From Stomoxys calcitrans (Eukaryota; Arthropoda; Insecta; Diptera; Muscidae), in the NCBI RefSeq assembly GCF_963082655.1, contig NC_081555.1, positions 31,295,266 to 31,359,265 of the forward strand: a DNA stretch of 64,000 nucleotides, read 5' to 3'. A program made the translations under genes and the position numbers. The notes beneath the pieces were generated by a model. It had not been told where the DNA came from and made no database searches. It was given only the letters and a program-made list of their open reading frames with translations. Of this stretch, positions 55,932 through 64,000 are shown in pieces (position 1 is the first letter of the stretch; each line of letters opens with the position of its first letter).

Positions 55932-56035
55932 GACAATGCGATTAAGGGCTGCCGTCTAACTGTTAAGGAGGCAAACAAACATTTCGTGTGTAATGGGTAG
56001 TTCGCAGCACTAACAAAAATTTCGTTGCCAAAAGA
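55932..56035 (+). repeat. Direct repeat flanking a hAT-like element (right)
   Basis: The counterpart of 54543-54656, about 1390 bp away. The element therefore sits between two copies of a ~105-bp sequence far longer than a target duplication. Confidence 0.7.
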
Positions 56036-56075
56036 AAAGCTAATTGGCCAATCGAATGCATAGCTTTCTGTCACC

Positions 56076-56345
56076 ATGAATTTCGCTTGAGGTGCATACT
56101 GGGCCTAGCAAATAAAGATATGCCTTGATCTTGATCAAACAAATGACTAAAAGTCGGTAAGCAGCTCAAACATAATTTTCGTTGCAAATGCTTCCGAAAA
56201 TTTCACTTGAGGTGCATACTGGGTCTAGCAAGTAAAGATATGTCTTGATCTTAAGGTGGAATTACACGCCATGCGGTAATCAAAGAAATAGCCAGAGGTC
56301 GGTAAGCAGCGCAAACATAATTGTCGTTGCATTGCCATATCATAG
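56076..56345 (+). repeat. 120-bp tandem repeat (two units plus a partial third)
   Basis: 'cttgaggtgcatactggg' occurs at 56086 and 56206 (120 bp apart). Both are followed by 'ctagcaa.taaagatatg', 'ccttgatctt', 'aa.tcggtaagcagc' and 'aaacataattttcgttgca'. A third 'gaggtcggtaagcagcgcaa' follows with an interposed segment. Confidence 0.75.
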
Positions 56346-56719
56346 CGAAATTTTCGGTTTGCTTTGTGATACAGGGTGACATTCTAGTCATTGGAATTTT
56401 TTTCGGCTTCACTTAAAAAAAACTAATGTTTTGGTAATTTTTTACACAACGAAACGTAACTATTTGTACATTATGATACTTAATTTGGTAAATGTGTACT
56501 CTATCAGTAAAAATGTGTGGTAACTTTGCCAAACTATCGAAAGTGTAGTAACTTTGCCAAGCTATCGAAAATTTCGCGTGGGCTGCGCTTAAATTGTGAA
56601 TATCACGCACATCGTCAATTGAGCTACAAGAAATTTTTGCCCATCCGAGTTCTTTGCCAGCACTAATCATATGATTTAAAATAGTATGATTTGTCTTAGT
56701 TGAAGACAGTATTTTACGT
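56346..56719. other. No gene seen
   Basis: Noncoding. The 103-codon minus-strand frame (56413-56724) has no recognisable homology. Confidence 0.45.
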
Positions 56720-57305
56720 ACCAAACTTCTGCTTAATCAGGCACCAATTGAAGCTTCTAGGCGTCTTAGAAGACCAATCGGGAGATTTGTTTATATGGTG
56801 GTTATATCAGGTTATTGACCGATTTAGACCGTACTTGATACAGTGGTTGCAAGTCATAACAAGAGACTTCGTGCAAAATTTCAACCAACTTAGATATCAA
56901 TTACGAATTCCAGGGGCTCAAGATGTCAAATCGGTAAATCCTTTTGAATGGGAGCTATATCAGGTTAATGACCGAATTAAACCGTAATTGGCACAGTTTA
57001 TCCAATCCGGATAAATATTGCGGCTTACAGAGGCACAAGAAGTCAAATTAGGAGATCGGTTTATATGTTGGCTATTTCCAAACCTGAACCGATATAGCTC
57101 ATTTACAATCTCAACCGACCAACACAAATAAGAAGTATTTGTGCAAAATTTCAAGCGCTGAACACCTTCGAATGTTAGCGTGATTTCGACAGACGGGCAT
57201 GGCTAGATCGACTTAAAATGTCAAGACGATCCAGAATATATATACTTAATGGGGTCGCAGATCAATATTTCAAAGTTTTACAATAAGGTGGTGGGTATAA
57301 AAAAC
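56720..57305 (-). repeat. Modular tandem repeat, type A (reverse orientation)
   Basis: On the minus strand it starts with the leader 'ataccca..accttattgt' and carries 'gccatgcccgtctgtcgaaa', 'cattcgaaggtgttcagcgc' and modules with 'ccgatttgacatcttgagcc'. It is the only reverse copy of this repeat seen here. Confidence 0.7.
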
Positions 57306-57867
57306 CTCATTTAGCGAAAAACCCAGAATTGTTTCATCAAGACAATGCACCAGTTCACAAATCCACCATTGTAATAACAAAGATCCATGTATTGAATTCA
57401 AAACTCACTAAATTCACGAGATTAAGTTCCCTCGGATTATTCTTTTTTATTTCAAACTTGAAAAAATGGTCCGGCCGATAAAGATTAGTCAGTAATGCAG
57501 AGATGGAAGTTGCACTTGATGACTATTTTTAGGAGCTAGACAGTTCTTATTACAAGCAGGGTATTAAAGCTATTGATACCCTGTTTGGGAAATGTGTATC
57601 AAGCTAAAAGGAGATTATGTTGAGAATTAATGGAAAAATTTCCAAAGTTTGTTGTGCTTTCTTTGTTAAGTCGGCTACTTTTGGGATCGCCCTTGTTCCA
57701 CTAGCAAGTGTCATACAGCGGCCGAATAACCGCATGCGTGATCGAGTGTGATTTCGTATCGAATAAAATTTCAACTCGTATTTAATGGAAGTTATACCAC
57801 TGAAATACATATTGTTATGTCAAAGTTTTTATAAATAACGATCTATTTAAACACTCGTGTTCTTGCA
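57306..57867. other. No gene seen
   Basis: Noncoding. 57329-57360 'ttgtttcatcaagacaatg' and 'caccagttcacaaatcc' could be a scrap of a Tc1/mariner second-aspartate motif (FHQDNAPVHKS), but nothing else supports it. Confidence 0.35.
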
Positions 57868-58028
57868 AATGCAAATTTTTTGCAAATTTCTCACATATCA
57901 ATGAGTGCAGTCCGATTCAAGTTTATGCCTAATGATAAGGGGCCTGCCACCTCTTTGGAGAGAAGTTTTACATGGCATAGTACCTCACAAATGTTGCCAT
58001 CATTAGGAGGGGAAAACCACCACAGAAT
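57868..58028 (-). mobile_element. tRNA-derived SINE, body fragment
   Basis: 'ttctcacatatcaatgagtg', 'cagtccgattcaagttta', 'aatgataaggggcctg', 'acatggcatagtacctcac', 'cattaggaggggaaaacc'. The head is missing. Confidence 0.8.
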
Positions 58029-58150
58029 ATGTTCACATATGCTCTAATTCGGCCCTAATTCTGGTTATATATCCAGTCTTAGAAAAGATCTCACAGATGC
58101 AATCTCCTTTTTGTTTTCGTAATAGATCAATTTTTTGGTACATCAGCCGT

Positions 58151-58216
58151 TAGGGATGTCATGGTATGTTTTTACACACAGTGTGGTCAACTAAAGAAAT
58201 AATTCTATTGTGAATG
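58151..58216 (+). repeat. Family S repeat, 66 bp (copy 3)
   Basis: It reads TAGGGATGTCATGGTATG, then 'gtgtggtcaacta', ending TTCTATTGTGAATG. It is the most diverged of the four copies but collinear with them. Confidence 0.6.
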
Positions 58217-59155
58217 AAAAATTCATATTTTTATTTCAATTACATATGCAAATACTTGTAATTGTTTTTCATTTGCTACGCCAGACATATTTGGCAAGTT
58301 GGTTTTCTTGAACGAATTTTTCCAAAATGCCCAGTTTTTTTATTTGAAATGTTTTGTAAGTTTGGCAACGTCGTTATCTTTTGTTAAATTGTTTAAATTT
58401 CACTGGATAGCTTTTGTGCGTTTTACTGGTTGTTCTTGCGTCTTGCGTTCCAAACCAATAATGAAATAAAACAGTTAATTTTTGTTTTAGCCAAACCTAG
58501 TTATTTCGTTTCTTTTTCTTCTTATTGGGCTCATTCATTCTTACTAAAAATACATCTTCCGGAGAACTTAGGAAATGAAATTAATGATGAAGAATATACG
58601 TTTGAAGCTTTAAGCCAGTCTAACTAGTTTCTTATTCATTATTGTTTCTAAATGAGTTGTAGTGTTGTAAAAAAAAAACACATGCGCGGCCGCTAAGCTT
58701 CACTTCATTTGTCATTCAATTATCTCCCCCTCGTATTATTGGTTGTTTCAATTACTTTGCGTACTATAATATTTGCACATCGTGTGCTCGAGGTAATTCA
58801 GTTGGTAGCTTCTATTTTATTGCCAGTGTTGCCATCGTGTAATTTTTTGACGATATTAAACCGGATAGATATTTGCTCATAATATTTAAAATTACATACA
58901 TATATTATAAAAAATTTAACTTAATTTCTAATAAATTAAATTATAACAAATCTAATATCGAACAAAAAAAAAATTTACTAAAATGTTTTTGATTAAATTG
59001 AAAAAGAAAAATTAATAATAATTATTTCAAAATATGAATTTAATTTTTCCTGTTGAAATTTATTTTTTAATATAGGCTGTGTTTTATTTTAGTACTCTAT
59101 ACAAGCCGTAAAGGATAGAAATAAAACGCAAATGATGCCTTAAATTGTATCCTGC
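58217..59155. other. No gene seen; CAGTGTTGCCA at 58824
   Basis: AT-rich noncoding DNA. CAGTGTTGCCA at 58824-58834 has no obvious inverted partner nearby. Confidence 0.45.
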
Positions 59156-59223
59156 CATTCACAATAGAGGCGTTTATGCAGGTGGCCACACTTAACTGTG
59201 AAAAACATATCATGGCAATCCTG
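59156..59223 (-). repeat. Family S repeat, 68 bp (copy 4)
   Basis: Reversed, it reads CAGGATTGCCATGATATG, then 'aagtgtggccacctg' and ends CCTCTATTGTGAATG. It matches 17239-17306 in length and order. Confidence 0.65.
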
Positions 59224-59445
59224 AAGATATGCTCTACGTAACGTTGGTGCAATGCTATCTTGTTTCATACGTCACTTTATTGATATAAACGCATTTGAAG
59301 TTTGCAATATACATTGAAATAGGGCATATTTACACCTAAAAACTCGAAAATGTCGTATGGAACAAAATTGCATTAAACCAACGATTGTACTCCACTGGTA
59401 ATTTATCTAGAACTTGATTGTACTGGATACGAGTAGATGTCTTTA

Positions 59446-59519
59446 GTCTCGCCAGGATTCGAACCCAGGCGTTCAGCGTCATAGGCGGACATGCTAATCT
59501 CTGCGCTACGGTGGCCTCC
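59446..59519 (-). mobile_element. SINE tRNA-like head only
   Basis: A clean copy of the head: 'gtctcgccaggattcgaacc', 'caggcgttcagcgtcatagg' and 'ctctgcgctacggtggcctcc' (minus-strand box B and box A). It ends abruptly where the body should begin, so it is truncated on the 3' side, unlike ordinary 5' truncation. Confidence 0.75.
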
Positions 59520-60487
59520 TTTTTGCATTTAAAACCTTTATTAATACCTCCTTTTTACGAAAATACAGGAAATGATTATAAGTTGATGGCAAACGTTTAC
59601 GAAAACTTGCAGGAAATAGAAGTTCTTACTTAGAAAAATTCGCAAATTTTTGACAAAAGTCGACTTTTTGCAAAAATAAGCCGAAAAGCCGACTTTTGCT
59701 ATTTTGATAAAGATTGGAAATCTAAAAGTCGACTTTTGGTACCAACTTGGGATCACTAGGCTGTAGTCAAAGGTCTGTTTGTGACTGCTTGTTCGATTTA
59801 TTTAAAGAAAATCTTTAGCCGAAAATTATTTTGTCAAGGGTGGCAACGCTCCTCATTTCTTTTTGAACAGCAAACTAATTGCTTAGTAATTGTTGTTCTT
59901 ACGTAGCAGTAGAACTTGTCGAGTTGTGGATGTTGTATGAGGTGGGGATAGCATATAAAAAAAAGAATAACACCAAAAAAACTCAACTCATACGATCAAC
60001 AAATATTACCGGATTTATTTTAAGCTGCTCGCTTCAAACAACATCATAGCTTAAAGCTAAAGGTTGTCAGCCAACAATAAAAACAACAGAAAAAACAAAA
60101 ATTGGTTAACATTTGTACTGCTGCTATACGGCCAATTGGTTGTGTTTAGCTATTGATAGTGGGGATGGTGTGTTGTTGGACTCGCTTGTTGTTCACATTT
60201 ACGGATGATGAGAGATGATGACGATATTTTGAGTCTTTATTCACATATGACGCCGACGATCAGCACAGTTTGGTTGACTGAAAATTCGTCCATCGTGCTT
60301 TTGGGTCTGGTCGGTATGAAACGACGTTGGTTTGTTTGGGAAAGAGCACGATGTGCTATGCTGAGCTGTGTTTTGCAGTGTCGTGCCTGTTTATGTGTTT
60401 GATGGACGGGTTTTTACGTAGATTTTGGTAAATGTGTATTGGTGGTTTGAACTTGAGCTCTATACATAATTGGTATGTTGCATAACA
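59520..60487. other. No gene seen; region upstream of the Tis11 candidate
   Basis: 59650-59745 contains three near-copies of the palindrome AAAAGTCGACTTTT. The remaining sequence may hold promoter elements of the downstream gene, but I cannot point to a convincing one. Confidence 0.4.
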
Positions 60488-60621
60488 TTATTACAGCATC
60501 GAAAGACAAACTGACAATCAGCCAGTGAGTGAGCCAGCCAGCCAGCTTAGCTAGACTGAGAGACCGACCCAGCAGCACCAGCTACAAACAATGAGCCAAG
60601 CGGCAAACACCCCACCAACAG
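60488..60621 (+). other. Candidate Tis11 5' leader exon with short upstream ORF
   Basis: Less AT-rich sequence with 'cagccagccagcc' and an ATG in a fair context (acaaacaATGAGC at 60591). It ends at a plausible donor, g|GTAATT (60622). The frame from this ATG reads MSQAANTPPT and leaves one base before the donor. Spliced to the exon at 61202, the next codons would be GAA TAA, so it stops at once. It therefore looks like a leader exon with a 12-codon upstream ORF, not a coding start. Alternatively it belongs to another isoform or is not an exon. Confidence 0.35.
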
Positions 60622-61201
60622 GTAATTTATTTTTGTTGCTGCCGTTCAAACCAAGTAGAAGAAGAAGTACTCTTGTTTATTTTTCTTCTTCTTTTTTGTG
60701 GCTTTGTTTTGGTGGCTGGTCGATGGATGGATGGATTATCATTGACAACTTGTGGTGAACAAATGAGAGTGTCGGTGAAGTGTGTTTGCTATAGTGCCAT
60801 TGTTACGCATTTAGGATTTTGTGAATTTTGGGGTTTTGCCATTTTTTTCTTCTCGTGTTGTTTGTTTCTTTCTCATTTGGCGATTGAACGATGCGGCATC
60901 TCTGCCTGCTCACTTAGTTCGATTCGTTTGTTATGTGTTATTGGGAGCAGCGGTTAGTTCTTCAACGTTAATACCTTTTATCGCACTCGCATTGGGAGTG
61001 CTGTAGTAGTGCGGTGGATCTGCTGGTGACTATCAAATGTTGTGCGTGTGGGTCTGGATTGATTTTTAATTTGCTTTTTGTTACTCAATTGAAGGCCGGC
61101 TAAAAATTTGAAATGTCGCCGCATCAAGAAGTAGGGATACTTTGTTTTATTTTCAAACCGATAATTGATTTTGTTTCTATTTCTCTTTTCTTTTGTTTCA
61201 G
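60622..61201 (+). other. Putative Tis11 intron (580 bp)
   Basis: It runs from a GTAATT donor to a strong acceptor, with the pyrimidine tract 'ttctatttctcttttctttt' followed by gtttcag. Frames at 60673-61006 overlap and are not supported as exons. Confidence 0.4.
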
Positions 61202-61662
61202 AATAAAAACATTGATAAACCTCTTCAGAATCATCATAATCATCATATGTCTAATGGACATATAAATGGCGGCAGCTCATTGTCCGAACTCAACATCATG
61301 GATATTAACTGTTCAAACAACTCCTCAATGGATCATATGGACCAAATGGATCAGTTGCAACAACAAATTCAACACAATTCCACCACATCGAACACAAATG
61401 CTCAAACTAAAGCGCTCAATCATCAATATCGCATTCATGCCGCTTTGACTCGCACCATCTCTACGCCCCAGCCGCAAATCAAACCACCACATCATCTAAG
61501 TACATTGCAACAGCATCAAACACAAGCACAGTCACAACAGCAACATGATCCGAATGTGGCAATGGTGAATACCCTAATTGAGAATTTGGGCAACATAAAT
61601 CTACATAGGAAGCTGGAAAGAACACAATCGGAGCCATTGCCGCAACAGGTTAATGCATCAAG
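61202..61662 (+). CDS. Tis11-like (ZFP36/TTP family) 5' coding exon
   Basis: TTP-family proteins bind AU-rich elements in mRNA 3' UTRs through two CCCH fingers and recruit deadenylation machinery. This exon has a good acceptor (pyrimidine tract, cag at 61201) and donor (AG|GTAAGT at 61663). The frame is open throughout. I take the start as the ATG at 61247, the first in-frame ATG, giving 138 codons plus two bases. The residues are Q-, N- and H-rich (about 30-60 and 85-100). They end LHRKLERTQSEPLPQQVNAS plus a split codon. The QVN-S-R ending is the sequence that, in family members I remember, immediately precedes the first finger (YKTELC). RTQSEP (residues 125-130) fits the 14-3-3 pattern RxxSxP, and 14-3-3 binding is known for TTP proteins. 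The fingers lie beyond the window. The exon is also open from 61202, so an upstream coding exon is possible. Confidence 0.75.
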
Positions 61663-62427
61663 GTAAGTAGCAAGACTCATTTACATGTGGATGCAGCATT
61701 CATTTCAAACTAGGCATTATAAGTATGTTGTATGAAAAAACTTTAAAGCTGGGGTGAGCACCATAAACCTATTTGCAATTACATATTTCCAAATCCATGA
61801 ACTTGCATTGAATTATTTTCTTGTGTACATTCACAATAATGTGCAATAGTGTGCGTGTTTTTGCCCATCACTGATTTAAAGTCTTAAACCGTTCCCTTAC
61901 GGGATGTGGGGGGAATTTGGGTTAATTAATCTGAAGGTTATAATTTTAAACATGTGTATGAATGTATGTATGCGTTCGAACACATTGACGATCCAACAGA
62001 AAATCGAATTTACTTCAAGGCCATAACACACAGTGGCATGATGTTAAAAAAAAATTACGAAATAGTTGAAATCACTTAACTGAAATATGACGCTTTTGAG
62101 AAAAATTAAATAAAACAAATAACACTTCTCCCAATGTGTCAGGTTTCACCGGGGGTACATTGTATCTCCTGCTGAAAATACCAACTACTTCTTTAGACGG
62201 ATTTACGCCTAAACAATTTTCTTCTGGTAATTCCCACGTCGTGGGGATCGAATCTTCTGGTAGTTGCTACCTAAAAAGTCAGAAAAGTCTTTGAAGATTC
62301 GCAAGGACGAATAGCAAATGAGAAGATTTATTAAATATTCTTCTGTGGGTTGCACATTATTCGCTTAAAAGATTTGAAAATGTCTATTGAGATTAGTCTG
62401 TTAATCGCAAAACGTAACACCTGCTAT
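61663..62427 (+). other. Start of the Tis11 downstream intron
   Basis: It opens with GTAAGT. No exon with CCCH fingers was found between here and the end of the window. The sequence is AT-rich and noncoding. Confidence 0.5.
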
Positions 62428-62723
62428 GCGGCACGGGAGAGCTGTGAGCACCACACAGGCTCAAACATTGGGCTCCAATTTGAGTGGTGTTCATTGCTGT
62501 CACGAGAAGCTTAACCGCGAGCTACCGGGCGCGTCCACAGGTTGCGGATAGTGGACTGCTCCAATCGTAGTAGCTGCAAAGGCAGTCGCAGGCAACCAGC
62601 GGTATCGGGCGGAGAGTCTCAGTGAGAGGCCGGGCGGGACCGGCTCTCGCACAAATACTGAGTGCCTATGATGCTCGATATGACAGAGCAAGTTATTGGC
62701 GCCTTTAAATAACCAATGACCAC
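62428..62723 (+). repeat. Element X, longest copy (c), GC-rich
   Basis: It starts 'gcggcacgggagagctgtga', then 'gcaccacacaggctc', 'gtcacgagaagcttaaccgc' and 'gagctaccgggcgcgtccac'. A G+C-rich core follows (62520-62660, with 'gaggccgggcgggaccggc'). The region to 'gcgcctttaaataaccaatg' matches the reverse copy at 31328-31440. It lies in the Tis11 intron and upstream of LINE A debris. No ORF longer than 63 codons. Confidence 0.65.
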
Positions 62724-63109
62724 TCTGTTCCAGCGGCGATCGGTCCTTTCACCGGAACGAGCTTGCTCACCTACATGACTTTGACGAGTATCGTCACCTC
62801 TACATGACAATGTGGAACAACAACCGCTAAAAAATCTTGAATGAGAGTTCTGTTGTAGAATTTGTCGAGAAGATTTTATTTATCGAGCGTACGAACGCTC
62901 TTCCAAAGTAATGGAGACATACACGACCTTTAGGTAGCCCTCAACTGCGATGATGGGCACTCTAACACAATTGATAGTACTGGATTGTGTTTGTATGAGC
63001 GGCAGTATGGATGTTTTATAAAACCAGAAAATCAACTATGTGAAGTAGTTGTGCAGAATAACAACAATGGTTCAATCCGGGATTCACTGAATCACTTTTA
63101 ATCGGTTTA
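62724..63109 (+). other. Unidentified sequence between element X and LINE debris
   Basis: It continues from element X without a visible boundary. It could be part of the same element, but no second copy is present in the window for comparison. Confidence 0.35.
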
Positions 63110-63660
63110 TTATTAGGATAATAAAACATGTTGAGAGAACTTGTTGTCTTGGTATACGCGGGACGATGGGGACCACGCCCACCAGCACACTGGTAGGAGG
63201 GATTCAAGAGACTTTAGGCGATGGGAAAATGGACAGAGGTAGAAGCAGGTCATACCAGCCCGCGGTATAATCGAGGCGACAATAGAAAAACTAAGGAATT
63301 GAAGAGGTCTCGGATTAAATACCTGAGACGACACCTGAGGTGCCTGCGGCATAGTCTTGTACGGATCAAAGCTAGAGGACATAATGAGCCTGAAGGTCTA
63401 CATTTATCACCCGGGGACTAAGCTCTGTTTCCCACTGCCTAACCGTAATACGGTCCTGCAAGAGGAGATCCGCCCGATCGCGCAATGCGTTAGGTGGTAC
63501 TTTTAGTGTTAACCGAGAACGTCGAGTGTGAACATCTTTACGGATAGTAAACTGGGCTGAGTTACAAACGGTACGGTAAAATCTGGAACAGTCAGAAGGA
63601 GATTGAATTGGTAGGATATCAGCATAGATTTCGGTATGATATGGTAGCACATAGGATAAC
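63110..63660 (+). pseudogene. LINE family A: very diverged RT-end/RNase H relic
   Basis: Phrases 'gggaccacgcccaccag', 'ataatcgaggcgacaatag', 'ccgtaatacggtcctgcaag' and 'acgtcgagtgtgaacatctt' occur in the same order as in 51660-52100 and 3780-3880. Substitutions and deletions are dense, and no frame longer than 100 codons survives. Confidence 0.65.
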
Positions 63661-64000
63661 GAGCGTACTAATGGAGAATAGGTGAAAGCTTATTCGCCGA
63701 TTTTTTGGAATCAATCACGACGTAAATCGAGGTATTACTGTACATCACAATACGACATTGTTGTGTAGGCTATTGCACAAACAGTTAGGCGGCAAAGATT
63801 GTTTTTCGTTCTAATCTGATGAATGAGTTCAAACTCATATGAATCGAAATGTTGCCTTTTCCAAATGTAATGGAAATCAAATATATTTTCTTATCGCCAA
63901 ACGTATGTAGGAATAGTTCCGTAAAGCTACGTTGTGAACAAATCGAGGTGGTGACCCAAATATGTTTGACTTGGAATGAACTATACATGCATTAACATCG
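63661..64000. other. No gene seen
   Basis: Noncoding, presumably still within the Tis11 intron. Confidence 0.4.

Noticed and set aside
55721..56077. 118-codon minus-strand frame as a gene
   Set aside because: It spans the end of a hAT-like element and a flanking repeat. No homology recognised and no splice signals.
60673..61006. Overlapping C- and W-rich frames between the Tis11 exons
   Set aside because: They sit in a putative intron, overlap in two frames and lack acceptor and donor sites.
61663..64000. Tis11 CCCH zinc-finger exon
   Set aside because: I looked for codons of a YKTELC-type start and C-X8-C-X5-C-X3-H spacing and found none, so the fingers must lie beyond the window.
1..64000. 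CRISPR arrays, operons, bacterial insertion sequences
   Set aside because: Repeats lack uniform spacers and direct repeats of 25-40 bp, and gene structure is eukaryotic with introns.

Overview
The window is AT-rich eukaryotic DNA from an insect, most likely a calyptrate (muscoid) fly. I infer this from one recognisable host exon that resembles the 5' coding part of the fly Tis11 gene (ZFP36/TTP family), a tRNA-derived SINE, modular CCGATCT/TTGACTTCTTGAG tandem repeats of the kind common in higher Diptera, and mariner, hAT and LINE relics. There are no operons, no functional rRNA or tRNA genes and no CRISPR array. Almost every open frame in the window is noise, low-complexity translation or transposon debris.

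Layout. 0-5.7 kb: old modular repeats, two SINE copies and a LINE RNase H relic. 5.76-6.69 kb: a nearly pure T-rich tract. 7.2-11.3 kb: a LINE 3' end, a second class of modular repeat and an RT/RNase H relic of a second LINE family. 12.9-16.98 kb: a recent 1.54 kb tandem duplication made of a mariner MITE, hAT-like MITE ends rich in TATCGATA, and long polypyrimidine tracts. 18.95-20.45 kb: a modular repeat followed by another T-rich tract. 22-24.2 kb: SINE pieces and a broken DD41D mariner-like transposase. 24.8-30.3 kb: a small MITE, a SINE pair, a 439-bp fold-back element, a 168-bp-period array and a long modular repeat. 31.3-38.1 kb: LINE RT debris with a SINE nested in it, a hAT-like MITE, a three-copy local repeat, a PIF/Harbinger-like MITE and a Tc1/mariner fragment. 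39.3-49.9 kb: modular repeats, a LINE split by a SINE, a hAT-like element split by a mariner MITE, a Tc1/mariner pseudogene, a 242-bp tandem duplication and a deleted mariner. 50-58 kb: a small tandem duplication, LINE and SINE relics and a 1.26 kb hAT-like element.

Host gene content is confined to about 60.5-64 kb, on the + strand. A possible 5' leader exon (about 60488-60621) precedes a well-defined coding exon (61202-61662) with a good acceptor and donor. The exon ends just before the place where the CCCH zinc fingers of Tis11 should begin, so the fingers must lie beyond 64 kb. If the leader exon joins this exon, it carries a 12-codon upstream ORF and translation would start at 61247.

The items I find most unusual are: (1) the 13-16.7 kb array, which concentrates TATCGATA (the DREF/BEAF-32 site in Drosophila) and GA/CT tracts; (2) a 68-70 bp sequence found four times at nearly constant length with no obvious transposon ends; (3) six exact copies of an 11-mer, CAGTGTTGCCA, some of which appear to be hAT-like termini; and (4) a GC-rich retroposed segment ('element X') joined to different LINE remnants. 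All family assignments come from reading motifs by eye. No database search was run.
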